Assembly (NCBI RefSeq): GCF_007993795.1
Contig: NZ_CP042476.1
Coordinates: forward strand, 434,001 to 498,000
DNA: 64,000 nt
Reading direction: 5' to 3'
From: Antarcticibacterium arcticum
Lineage (GTDB): Bacteria; Bacteroidota; Bacteroidia; Flavobacteriales; Flavobacteriaceae
Positions 48,097 to 57,192 of this stretch are shown here, piece by piece; within the stretch, counting starts at the first letter, position 1, and each line of letters begins with the position of its first letter. The position numbers and the translations under genes were made by a program. A model generated the notes under the pieces. That model was not told the origin of the DNA, searched no databases, and saw only the letters and a list, made by a program, of their open reading frames with translations.

Positions 48097-51000
48097 ATGA
48101 CGAAAAATCACTCCCTTGCAAGTTCTGATATCTCAGTTTCCAATCTTACCACCTCCAGAATTATTGCAGTTGGTGCCAGTGCCGGAGGCCTGGAGGCGTT
48201 AAAATCCTTTTTTCAGAATATCCCAACGGGAGATATGAATTCATATGTGGTAATACAACATTTGTCCCCAGATTATAAGAGTATGATGGGAGAACTGCTT
48301 GCTAAATCTACAAAGCTTAAAATTGAAGAAATAAAAGATAATATGGAGATCCTTCCCGGAAGGATCTATTTGATTCCCCCTGTAAATAATCTGGTAATTG
48401 AAAACGGCATGTTGCATTTACTGGATAAGCCCAAAGACCAAAAACTCAATTTGCCTATAGACATGTTCCTGCAATCCCTGGCAGAATTTAAAAAGGAACA
48501 GGCCATCGCAATTATTTTAAGTGGTACCGGCAGTGACGGGAGCAGGGGTATACGGGCCATTAAAGAACAGGAAGGTATGGTAATGGTACAGGATCCTGAG
48601 GAAGCCAAATTTGACGGGATGCCAAAAAGTGCGATTCATACAGGGCTTGTAGATTATATAGTAGGTGTTGAAGAAATGGGGGCCGAGCTTCAAAATTTCA
48701 TTAATGCCCCGGTGGTACTCCATTTTACTGAAGATGATATAGAATACGATGAAAATACCCTGGCAAAGATCCTTCACCTTGTTAATGAAAAAACAGGATT
48801 GGATTTCAGGGAATATAAGCATTCCACCCTGGCACGACGTGTTGCTCGCAGGGTGAGTGTATGCAAATGTTCCTCACTAAAAGAATATTTGCTTCTATTA
48901 GAATCAAACCCCGAAGAAATACCCATTCTTTACAGGGAATTTTTAATTGGGGTAACAAAGTTTTTCCGCGATTCCAGGGTTTGGGATATTTTGAGGGATG
49001 AGGTAATTCCAGCCCTTATTACCCCAAAGAAGGACGGGGAAGTTTTAAAAATTTGGGATGTAGCCTGTAGTACCGGCGAAGAGGCCTATTCTCTTGGAAT
49101 GCTGTTGAATGAGGAAATGGAGCGCCAGGGCAAAAACCTCGATATAAAAATTTTTGCAACTGATATCTCTAAAAAACATCTTGATATTGGGAGCCTTGGA
49201 ATTTACTCTGAAAGCATTGTAGCCGATGTTGAAATGCACCTGCTTCAAAAGTATTTTATAAGTAAAAGTAAGGGTTATCAGGTTGTTGAAAAAGTTAGGA
49301 GAATGGTGATATTTTCTAAACACAATGTGTTGAAGAATCCACCTTTCAGCAATATGGAGATGATATTATGCCGTAACCTTCTTATTTATTTCCAGCCATC
49401 TATTCAAAAGAGAGCCTTAAACGTTCTTCATTACGGGTTAAAGGAAAACGGGATTCTTGTACTTGGGACCAGTGAAAGTGTTCAAACCCACCGCGAATAT
49501 TTTGAAGATGTAAACAGAAAGTGGAAAATCTATAGGAATGTGAATCCAAGAAAACGTCTTAATGCTGAAAATTTACACTCATCCCCAAGCAGGTTGCTGG
49601 AAAACGTGCCAAGCGGAAGGCAACGGGAAATTAAGCCCACCACAAGTGGTTCAAAACAAAAATTTTATGCCGAATTAAGTGAGGCTATTCTGGAGCAATT
49701 TGGTGGCGCCAGTGTTTTTGTAGATTCTGAATACAATATTCTTCAGGCTTTTGGGGAATTTAGAAAATATGCAAGTTTACCGGTTAATGGATTCTCTATT
49801 AATTTAACCGATATGCTGGGACAGGATCTTAAACACATTGTGCAAGCCACAGTGAAGAAAGCTGAAAGGATAAACCAAAAGACCATATACCGTGATGCTT
49901 CTTTCCAACATAACGGAGAGATGAAGGGGCTTGATCTCCTGGTAAAACCATTTAGACAGCATAATCTTGATAATGAAATAAATTTTGCGATCACTTTCAT
50001 TGAAAAGGAAATAAGGCCTGAAAATTTAAAAGAGGTTGAAAAAGTTACTCTCACAAGCAGGACCAGGGAATATATCCAGGAACTTGAGGAAGAATTAAAA
50101 AAGACAAAGGAGGAACTTCAAACTTCGCTGGAAGAAATCGAAACCAGTAATGAAGAGCTGCAGGCAGCTAATGAGGAATTATTGGCCTCAAATGAAGAAC
50201 TTCAAAGTACCAATGAGGAACTGCAAAGTGTAAATGAGGAGATTAATACGGTAAATGCAGAGAATGTTCAAAAAATGGATGATCTGGCCGGGTTAAATGC
50301 AGATATGAATAACCTGCTGGAAAGTATCGATATTGGAACTATTTTCCTGGATAACAGCCTTCGTATAAGAAAATTTACCCCAGCAGTTAAAAGGCATTTT
50401 AGTCTCATAGGCACAGATATTGGCCGCCCTATTGAAAATTTCACCACTAATTTTGGTGCTCATAAGGGTAGAAAAGGTTTGGTTGAAAGGTGCAAAAAAG
50501 TAATGGAAACCGGGAAGAAGATTGAAAGACATATCATTTCCAAGGAAGGCCACCATTACCTGCAGCGAATTTCACCCTTTATCAACTCTAATCAAAAGAT
50601 TGAGGGAGTGGTAATCACCTTCGTAGATATTGAAACCCTTCAGAAAGCACAGGACAGGCTGGTGGCAAGTGAAAAACGCTTTAAATCTTTTTATGAAAAA
50701 GATCCAATCTTACATTTTAGTGTAGATCCAAATACCTCCCTTATTATTGAGTGCAATGAAAAGGCGATTGAAAAAATGGGATATTCTTCGAAGGAGGATC
50801 TTATTGGAAGGCCGCTTTTTGAACTGTATGATGACGCTTCTCAATTAAAAGCAGTGAAATTAAACAAACTTTTCCAGCAGAACGGGGAGCTTAATAATAT
50901 TGAACAGGAGCTTATAACTAAGGATGGCGAAAAACTGCCCGTAATTATGAGTTCCAGGGTTGAACGGGATGAGGAAAATAAAGTAGTGAGCAACAGGTTT

Positions 51001-51744
51001 ACGTGCGTAGATATTTCTGAACTTAAAGAAGCACAGAACAGGCTTAAAAAGAAAAAGGTTGCCCTTGAAAGGGCTAATAAAGATCTCGAACAGTTTGTAT
51101 CCATATGTTCTCATGATCTTCAGGAACCCCTCGCAACTATTAAATTTGGAAGTGATATCTTAGGTAAGATATATGCCAATAAGCTGGATGATAAAGGAAG
51201 GGAATACATATCCTATATAGATGCAGCGTCAGACAGGTTGGCAAACCAAATAAGAGCTTTACTGGAGCATTCCAAAATAGGAAAGAATAGTGATAGAACC
51301 CTTGTAAATACCAAGGAATTGGTAGAAGTGGTTAAATATGATCTTTCCAAAAGAATAAGGGATACAAAGGCCCAGATCCATGTTGGTGCCCTTCCCAAAA
51401 TTAAAGCCTACCAGGTTGAATTGCGTTTGCTCTTTCAAAATCTTATAAGTAATGCCCTCAAATATATTTCAGAGGAGAGGAGTCCCGAGATAAGGATCTC
51501 AGCGTATCCCGAAGGAGAATTTTGGGTTTTTGCAATCGTTGATAATGGAATTGGAATTTCAGAAGAAGACCAGAAAAACATTTTCACCATATTCAGCAGG
51601 GTTCCAACTCAGCGAAAATATGAAGGTACAGGAGTAGGTTTGGCACACGCAGAGAAAATTGTGTTGTTGCACGAAGGTTCCATTTGGGTAGATTCACAAG
51701 TGGGAGTAGGAAGTACCTTTTATTTTAAGATCAAAACAAGTTAA
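48097..51744 (+). CDS. CheB-CheR-PAS hybrid sensor histidine kinase
   Basis: A 1215-residue fusion. CheB methylesterase (about 20-205) with Ser28 in GASAGG, His in VIQHLSPDY and Asp in SGTGSDGSRG, all three catalytic positions. CheR methyltransferase (about 225-490) with STLARRVARR, SAM loop WDVACSTGEEAYSLG and MILCRNLLIYF. A 7-residue-period coiled coil (about 655-725) built on SNEELQ. PAS (about 735-850), PAS (about 860-975), DHp with CSHDLQEPLATI (His1006) and HATPase with NALKY, DNGIGI and GTGVGLAHAEK. It is separated by only 3 bp from the bacteriophytochrome gene. No MCP or CheA gene is in the window, so the methylation target is unknown. Confidence 0.93.
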   Translation: MTKNHSLASSDISVSNLTTSRIIAVGASAGGLEALKSFFQNIPTGDMNSYVVIQHLSPDYKSMMGELLAKSTKLKIEEIKDNMEILPGRIYLIPPVNNLVIENGMLHLLDKPKDQKLNLPIDMFLQSLAEFKKEQAIAIILSGTGSDGSRGIRAIKEQEGMVMVQDPEEAKFDGMPKSAIHTGLVDYIVGVEEMGAELQNFINAPVVLHFTEDDIEYDENTLAKILHLVNEKTGLDFREYKHSTLARRVARRVSVCKCSSLKEYLLLLESNPEEIPILYREFLIGVTKFFRDSRVWDILRDEVIPALITPKKDGEVLKIWDVACSTGEEAYSLGMLLNEEMERQGKNLDIKIFATDISKKHLDIGSLGIYSESIVADVEMHLLQKYFISKSKGYQVVEKVRRMVIFSKHNVLKNPPFSNMEMILCRNLLIYFQPSIQKRALNVLHYGLKENGILVLGTSESVQTHREYFEDVNRKWKIYRNVNPRKRLNAENLHSSPSRLLENVPSGRQREIKPTTSGSKQKFYAELSEAILEQFGGASVFVDSEYNILQAFGEFRKYASLPVNGFSINLTDMLGQDLKHIVQATVKKAERINQKTIYRDASFQHNGEMKGLDLLVKPFRQHNLDNEINFAITFIEKEIRPENLKEVEKVTLTSRTREYIQELEEELKKTKEELQTSLEEIETSNEELQAANEELLASNEELQSTNEELQSVNEEINTVNAENVQKMDDLAGLNADMNNLLESIDIGTIFLDNSLRIRKFTPAVKRHFSLIGTDIGRPIENFTTNFGAHKGRKGLVERCKKVMETGKKIERHIISKEGHHYLQRISPFINSNQKIEGVVITFVDIETLQKAQDRLVASEKRFKSFYEKDPILHFSVDPNTSLIIECNEKAIEKMGYSSKEDLIGRPLFELYDDASQLKAVKLNKLFQQNGELNNIEQELITKDGEKLPVIMSSRVERDEENKVVSNRFTCVDISELKEAQNRLKKKKVALERANKDLEQFVSICSHDLQEPLATIKFGSDILGKIYANKLDDKGREYISYIDAASDRLANQIRALLEHSKIGKNSDRTLVNTKELVEVVKYDLSKRIRDTKAQIHVGALPKIKAYQVELRLLFQNLISNALKYISEERSPEIRISAYPEGEFWVFAIVDNGIGISEEDQKNIFTIFSRVPTQRKYEGTGVGLAHAEKIVLLHEGSIWVDSQVGVGSTFYFKIKTS

Positions 51745-51747
51745 TAT

Positions 51748-53964
51748 ATGAAAGAACCCCTTAAAGGGTATCCTTATAAAGTTGACATTACAAATTGTGA
51801 CAGGGAACCTATACATATTATAGGCTCTGCACAATCACATGGCGTTATTTTCGCCTGTGACCCTCAAACATTTTTAATCACCCAATGCAGTGAAAATTCG
51901 GCGAGCTTGCTTGGGCATGAAGCTGAAACCTTAATAGGAAAACCTCTTGAGGTACTGCTTCCCCACGATTATATTAACCGTATCCCGGCCCCTCTTGAGA
52001 AATTTACATTGCCCGAAATCGAAATATTTAATACTGTATTTCTCATAATTGCCCATTCCAGTGAAAAGCATCTTATTCTCGAATTTGAACCTGTGGGAGA
52101 GCAAATTGTCCCGGTAAAATTTCAGGAGCAGTTATCGCGTATTTTAACCGAACTTACCACAGCCAACTCTATTGCCGAGATTACCTCCCGGGCGGCTAAC
52201 CTTGTGAGATCATTATTTGGTTATAACCGGGTTATGGTCTACCAATTTGATGATGAATGGAACGGAAAGGTAGTTGCTGAAGAAAAAGAGGAGCATATGG
52301 AAAGCTGGCTGGGATTGCATTATCCGGCAACAGATATACCCAAACCCTCCCGGGATCTTTTTTTGAAACAAGAAGTTAGGATGATAAGTGATGTTGGGTA
52401 TATTCCGGCACTTATTATTCCGCAAATATCACCTTTGACCCATAAACCCCTGGATCTTTCATTATGTGAATTAAGAGCAGTGTCAACTATTCACATTGAA
52501 TACTTAAAAAATATGAAGGTGGGGGCTTCGCTTACCGCAGCTATTGTACTAAATGGAAAGTTATGGGGATTGCTGGCCTGTCATCATAATTCCCCAAAAT
52601 TTATAAATTACCATCAGCGCCAATCGGTTAAATTTCTCACACAGATTTATACCAATGCATTATCTGTAATAAGCACCAGGGATTTTCTTGCTAATAGTGA
52701 AAAGGCAACCCTCCTTAAGGAAAAATATCTTGAAGAGCTTAAATTATACAATGATCTTAACGAGGGCCTAACCCAGGAAAAGATTCCTTTCACCTCCCTG
52801 GTAAATTGTACCGGTGGCGCTCTTTATTTCAACGGGAGCTTACATTTACAGGGAATAACACCTGCAAAGGAACATGTGGAGCAGCTGGTTAAGGAATTTT
52901 TGAGTCAAAATACAGCCGGTATTTTTCACACCCAAAACCTGGAAAAAATTTACCCACCCGCTTCTATATATAAGGACAAAGCTTCCGGGGTATTATGCAT
53001 TAGTATTGGAGAGACAGGTGAGGATCTAATGATATGGTTTAAACAGGAGAGTTCGCAGGAAGTGAGCTGGGGAGGTAATCCCGATAAAAACGCCATAGAG
53101 AAAGAGGGAGTTTTATATTTAAGTCCGCGTAAATCTTTTGAAAAATGGACTAAAAGAGTTTCAGGAATAGCTATTCCCTGGATGAAACATGAATTCAACC
53201 TTGCAGCTTCCCTAAGAGAAGCTATCATTCATATAATAGTGCAACAACAGCGAGAGAAAATAGAACAATTAAATACCAATCTCCGGCTGGTAAATGAGGA
53301 TCTCACGGCTTTTGGTTATAGTGTTTCCCATGATCTAAGAGCGCCTTTACGCGGTATAAGCGGGTATGCCAATATTCTTAAAGAGCGAAATTATCAACTT
53401 CTGGATGACCTTGGAAAAAAGGGTGTGGATGTTATATTAAGGTCTACGGCTGAAATGAATGCACTGATAGAAGATCTTTTGAATTATGCAAAATTAGGAC
53501 AAACGGAGGTTTCGCTATCCCATGTAAATTTGAATGAGCTGGTGGTAAACATTCTCGAAACCCTAAATACATCAGAAGAGTACAGGAATACCAATATAAA
53601 AGTTGATGAAAATTTACCCGCTTGTACCGGAGACAGAAGGTTAATTTCTCAATTGTTTTTAAACCTGGTACACAACGCCCTTAAATATTCCGCAGAAATG
53701 CCTCATCCTGAAGTTCATATAGGATATCTCCGGGAAAAACAACCGGTTACTTATTTTATCAAGGATAATGGAATAGGTTTTGATCCTTTGTTGGAGGCAA
53801 AAATTTATAATGTTTTTTCACGCCTGGTAGGAGATGAATATCCTGGTACCGGCGTGGGTCTTGCAACAGTAAAAAAAGTCATTGAAAAGCATAATGGTGA
53901 TATATGGGTAGAAACAAGTCCCGGGAAGGGTTCATGTTTTTATTTCACATTAGGTAACGCCTGA
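51748..53964 (+). CDS. bphP: Bacteriophytochrome sensor histidine kinase
   Basis: A 738-residue red/far-red photoreceptor kinase. The PAS domain contains ITNCDREPIHIIGSAQSHG with Cys17 at the biliverdin-attachment position; IIGSAQSHG deviates from the usual IPGSIQPHG. GAF (about 120-300) holds PATDIP (usual PASDIP) and VSTIHIEYL, LWGLLACHH. PHY (about 310-500) has the tongue signature WGGNP and PRKSF. DHp SHDLRAPLRG (His528) and HATPase (NALKYS, DNGIGF, GTGVGLATVKK) follow. A receiver and heme oxygenase lie downstream in the same operon, supplying partner and chromophore. Biliverdin is the probable bilin. Confidence 0.95.
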   Translation: MKEPLKGYPYKVDITNCDREPIHIIGSAQSHGVIFACDPQTFLITQCSENSASLLGHEAETLIGKPLEVLLPHDYINRIPAPLEKFTLPEIEIFNTVFLIIAHSSEKHLILEFEPVGEQIVPVKFQEQLSRILTELTTANSIAEITSRAANLVRSLFGYNRVMVYQFDDEWNGKVVAEEKEEHMESWLGLHYPATDIPKPSRDLFLKQEVRMISDVGYIPALIIPQISPLTHKPLDLSLCELRAVSTIHIEYLKNMKVGASLTAAIVLNGKLWGLLACHHNSPKFINYHQRQSVKFLTQIYTNALSVISTRDFLANSEKATLLKEKYLEELKLYNDLNEGLTQEKIPFTSLVNCTGGALYFNGSLHLQGITPAKEHVEQLVKEFLSQNTAGIFHTQNLEKIYPPASIYKDKASGVLCISIGETGEDLMIWFKQESSQEVSWGGNPDKNAIEKEGVLYLSPRKSFEKWTKRVSGIAIPWMKHEFNLAASLREAIIHIIVQQQREKIEQLNTNLRLVNEDLTAFGYSVSHDLRAPLRGISGYANILKERNYQLLDDLGKKGVDVILRSTAEMNALIEDLLNYAKLGQTEVSLSHVNLNELVVNILETLNTSEEYRNTNIKVDENLPACTGDRRLISQLFLNLVHNALKYSAEMPHPEVHIGYLREKQPVTYFIKDNGIGFDPLLEAKIYNVFSRLVGDEYPGTGVGLATVKKVIEKHNGDIWVETSPGKGSCFYFTLGNA

Positions 53965-54002
53965 GCAGGTCTAAATTTCTCCTTCCAATAAAATTAAAAA
54001 GT

Positions 54003-54560
54003 ATGATAACTATACCAATGCGTATCCTTTTGGTTGAAGATAATAAGACAGATGTAGAGCTTATAACTTACCACATAGAAAAAATTGTGGAAGCCCCTGA
54101 GATAAAAACAGTAACCAACATTGATGACTACAACAGAGTATTAATGAATTTTGTGCCAGATGTTGTAATCTCAGATTATAATCTACCTACCTGTACAGGA
54201 TTGGATGTTTTGGAGCATACCCGTGCAATAGAAGAAACTATTCCTTTTATTTTTCTCACAGGAGCAATTGATGATGAAGAATTGGCCGCCAATACTATCC
54301 TTTCCGGCGCCAGTGGTTTCATTCTTAAAAAACATATGGACCAGCTTGCCGAAAAACTAAGACCCCTATTGAAGAAAATTGTTTTTAATATGGGTGAACG
54401 GGAAGAGGTGAGGGAAAAAGTTAGAAGAAATAAGATTGTGGTGAATCAAATCTATAATTATTTGGATAAAATAAATATGGATAATAATGAACAGCGGGAA
54501 AATATAGAGAAGATCAAAAATAATATGAAACAAATAGACCTGGAAGAAGATGATGAATAA
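54003..54560 (+). CDS. Response regulator of the phytochrome operon
   Basis: A 185-residue protein. Receiver domain (about 5-130) with ILLVEDNKTD, phospho-Asp in VVISDYNLP, FLTGA and GFILKKH (conserved Lys). A C-terminal helical tail of about 50 charged residues (rich in Lys, Asn and Glu) is unusual for Rcp1-like regulators and may mediate dimerisation. Start may be 54003 or the second ATG at 54018. It follows bphP by 38 bp and overlaps the heme oxygenase gene by 11 bp (ATGATGAATAA), implying translational coupling. Confidence 0.9.
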   Translation: MITIPMRILLVEDNKTDVELITYHIEKIVEAPEIKTVTNIDDYNRVLMNFVPDVVISDYNLPTCTGLDVLEHTRAIEETIPFIFLTGAIDDEELAANTILSGASGFILKKHMDQLAEKLRPLLKKIVFNMGEREEVREKVRRNKIVVNQIYNYLDKINMDNNEQRENIEKIKNNMKQIDLEEDDE

Positions 54561-55107
54561 ATTAAGGGAGGCCACTGCCCAATTGCACCGGGAAATAGAA
54601 AAAGATAATCTTGCAGGACGCATTATATCTCATGATATTTCACTTGAAGAGTATAAGTTGCTTTTGCTCCAAAATTATGTTGCATATGCTGTTACTGAAG
54701 GGGCCCTGGAAAAAAATCTTAAAAATTACCGGGGAGATAAGGCCAAAAGACTGGAGCAGGATCTTTTTAATTTAGGTCTTGATACGTCAATTGCAAATGA
54801 ATTTAGTAATAAGTTCAGCCTTTCAAATAGGGCAGAAGCTCTGGGGGCTGCATATGTGGTGGAAGGTTCTTCGCTTGGCGGAATGTTGATAGCGAAAGAA
54901 TTAGAAAATTGCAATGCTTTGTCATCAGTGGTTTCTCACAGTTTTTTTAACGGAGACAGGAACAACATAAAATCATGGAATTCTTTCTCCAAATCTATAA
55001 AACAGGAAAAATTTACTCCGCAGGAAGAAACAATGGCCATTGCCAAAGCAAAGGAAACTTTTCTTTTTTTTGGGGAAGTTTTTAGTACAGTTCAACTGGA
55101 ATCATAA
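54550..55107 (+). CDS. bphO: Heme oxygenase (biliverdin-producing), phytochrome chromophore enzyme
   Basis: A 185-residue all-helical protein of heme-oxygenase length. The N-terminal LREATAQLHREIE has the proximal heme-ligand His (His13, or 12 from the second Met). The distal helix is GAAYVVEGSSLGGMLIAKEL. It opens heme to biliverdin, the bilin used by bacteriophytochromes. Its start overlaps the stop of the preceding receiver gene by 11 bp, and no other heme-uptake gene is nearby, so its job here is most likely chromophore supply. Confidence 0.9.
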   Translation: MMNKLREATAQLHREIEKDNLAGRIISHDISLEEYKLLLLQNYVAYAVTEGALEKNLKNYRGDKAKRLEQDLFNLGLDTSIANEFSNKFSLSNRAEALGAAYVVEGSSLGGMLIAKELENCNALSSVVSHSFFNGDRNNIKSWNSFSKSIKQEKFTPQEETMAIAKAKETFLFFGEVFSTVQLES

Positions 55108-55432
55108 TTTGAATACACACAATATTTAATAGTTGTTCCTTCTATGTTGTGGGATGGATTAAACATAATTTCATCCTGGCTATGTTGGAATATCGCTTCT
55201 TTCACCAAGCTTTCTTTTTTTAAAAATTATTACCCTATCTCATAGTTTTAGTTTAATTACTAACTAAAGAATTTGAAAAGCCGGTCCAAACAGTCGGCAT
55301 TTCAAATTTTTTATGTTATTATCCCTGGTCTTTAATATTGAATTTAAAATTAGAAGATTAAGAGGGGCGTGTTGTATGGTTAGGGTATTTTCTTTAGGTT
55401 TACTTTACTAATAAAATTAAATAGATATCCCC
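55108..55432. other. Intergenic region between bphO and ggt (325 bp)
   Basis: AT-rich. It contains one terminator-like hairpin (55270-55312) and the presumptive ggt promoter, which I could not locate as a clear consensus. No RNA gene or coding region was recognised. Confidence 0.6.
55270..55312 (+). terminator. Terminator-like hairpin downstream of the phytochrome operon
   Basis: Outer arms AATTTGAAA (55270-55278) and TTTCAAATT (55300-55308) pair perfectly; after one A/A mismatch, GCCG pairs with CGGC. It is followed by a T-run. It lies 163 bp after bphO and before ggt, on the strand of both. Confidence 0.6.
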
Positions 55433-57142
55433 ATGAAACGGTACTCCATCCTTATCTTGCCGGTGCTTTTCACCTTTTTCACAACCGGTATTTTTTGTCA
55501 AACTGGAAGAACTCCCGCACGGGCAGTAAACGGGATGGTAGTTTCCAGTCATTACCTGGCATCACAGGCGGGGGATGAAATTCTTAAAAAAGGAGGGAAT
55601 GCCATAGATGCTACGGTGGCAACGGCATTTGCCCTCGCAGTTAACCTGCCGTCTGCAGGCAATTTAGGAGGAGGCGGTTTTATAGTATATCACGGAAATA
55701 ACGGTGCGCAAACTACATTTAATTTTAGGGAAAAGGCCCCACTTGCGGCCACTGCCGATATGTTTTTAGGAGAAGACGGAAAGATAAAAAATAATTCCAA
55801 TCATGAAGGTTTACTTGCTGTTGGGGTACCGGGAACAGTGGCAGGACTTTTTAAAGCCCATCAAAAAATGGGAAAACTTCCCTGGGCTCAGTTAGTCGCG
55901 CCTGCGATAGACCTTGCTGAAAATGGTTTTCCAGCCACGTATGATATGAACTGGTTCGTGGAATGGGTGAAAAAAAATAAAAAGGAATATCCTTCCACCG
56001 CCAAAGCTTTTTTAAAGAATGGAGAAGAAATTTATTTTCCCGGGGAACTCTGGAAACAACCGGACCTTGCAAAAACTTTAAAACGGATACAGGCCAAGGG
56101 TGCCGATGGATTCTATAAAGGAGAAACTGCCGACCTCATTGCAGATTATATGAAGGCCAACGGCGGATTAATTACCCGGGAAGACCTTCTAAAATATGAA
56201 GCCGAAGAATTGAAACCGGTAACAGGAAATTACAGAGGATATGAAATTGTTTCAATGGCTCCCCCAAGTTCTGGTGGGGTGGCAATCATAGAAATGCTGA
56301 ATATCCTTGAGGGCTATGACCTAAAACAAATGGGTCATAATTCGGCTATTTCCTTACATGTCCTGACAGAGGCTATGCGCCGGGCTTTTGCCGACAGGGC
56401 TCTGCATATTGGAGACCCTAATTTTAATCCCGGCATTCCAATTGAAAAATTAACTTCCAAGGAATATGCTGGCCGGTTACGGGAAACTATAGAATTGGGA
56501 ATGGCTTCGGTAAGCGATTCTGCAAATTTCTCAGCTGCACATCTTGTTCCCGAAAGTCCGGAAACCACCCATGTTTCTGTGGTAGATAAAGAAGGGAATG
56601 CCGTTTCTATGACCTACACTCTGGAAGCGAGTTATGGCTCAAGAATAGTGGTAGATGGTGCCGGTTTTTTACTGAATAATGAGATGGGGGATTTTAATCC
56701 AATTCCCGGATACACCAATTCCAGAGGTCTCATAGGTACAGAACCTAATCTTGTAGAACCTGAGAAAAGAATGGTATCGAGTATGACCCCAACCATAGTT
56801 GCCAAAGATGGGAAACCGGTAATTGTTATTGGAAGCCCCGGTGGTCGTACCATCATCAATACTGTGCTTCAGGTAATTGTGAATGTGATAGACCATGAAA
56901 TGAATATAGCAAGGGCGATTGAGGCTCCAAGGATCCATCACCAGTGGTTACCTGATATTACTTCTTTTGAAAACTGGGGATTTTCACCAGATACCCGTGA
57001 TCTTTATGAGAATATGGGCCATAAAATAAGAACTGTTACCAACCAGGGACAGGCAATGGGTATTTTTATAGATCCGGAAACGGGAATTATTTATGGAGGG
57101 GCAGATTCCAGAAGTTATGATGCAAGGGCAGTGGGGGATTAA
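55433..57142 (+). CDS. ggt: Gamma-glutamyltransferase (periplasmic)
   Basis: A 569-residue Ntn-hydrolase precursor with a signal peptide (about 23 residues, IFCQ). The autoprocessing site is ETTHVSVVD, with the expected nucleophile Thr378 at the start of the small subunit. Substrate-binding motifs are present: KKGGNAIDATVA, NLGGGGFIVY, NFREKAP and GSPGGRTIINTV. It cleaves glutathione and other gamma-glutamyl compounds outside the cytoplasm. It stands alone, convergent with the PAS kinase gene. Confidence 0.95.
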   Translation: MKRYSILILPVLFTFFTTGIFCQTGRTPARAVNGMVVSSHYLASQAGDEILKKGGNAIDATVATAFALAVNLPSAGNLGGGGFIVYHGNNGAQTTFNFREKAPLAATADMFLGEDGKIKNNSNHEGLLAVGVPGTVAGLFKAHQKMGKLPWAQLVAPAIDLAENGFPATYDMNWFVEWVKKNKKEYPSTAKAFLKNGEEIYFPGELWKQPDLAKTLKRIQAKGADGFYKGETADLIADYMKANGGLITREDLLKYEAEELKPVTGNYRGYEIVSMAPPSSGGVAIIEMLNILEGYDLKQMGHNSAISLHVLTEAMRRAFADRALHIGDPNFNPGIPIEKLTSKEYAGRLRETIELGMASVSDSANFSAAHLVPESPETTHVSVVDKEGNAVSMTYTLEASYGSRIVVDGAGFLLNNEMGDFNPIPGYTNSRGLIGTEPNLVEPEKRMVSSMTPTIVAKDGKPVIVIGSPGGRTIINTVLQVIVNVIDHEMNIARAIEAPRIHHQWLPDITSFENWGFSPDTRDLYENMGHKIRTVTNQGQAMGIFIDPETGIIYGGADSRSYDARAVGD

Positions 57143-57192
57143 TAAATACTTTATCCCGGCATTCATTAAAAATTGTGCCTCCAACAACTATC

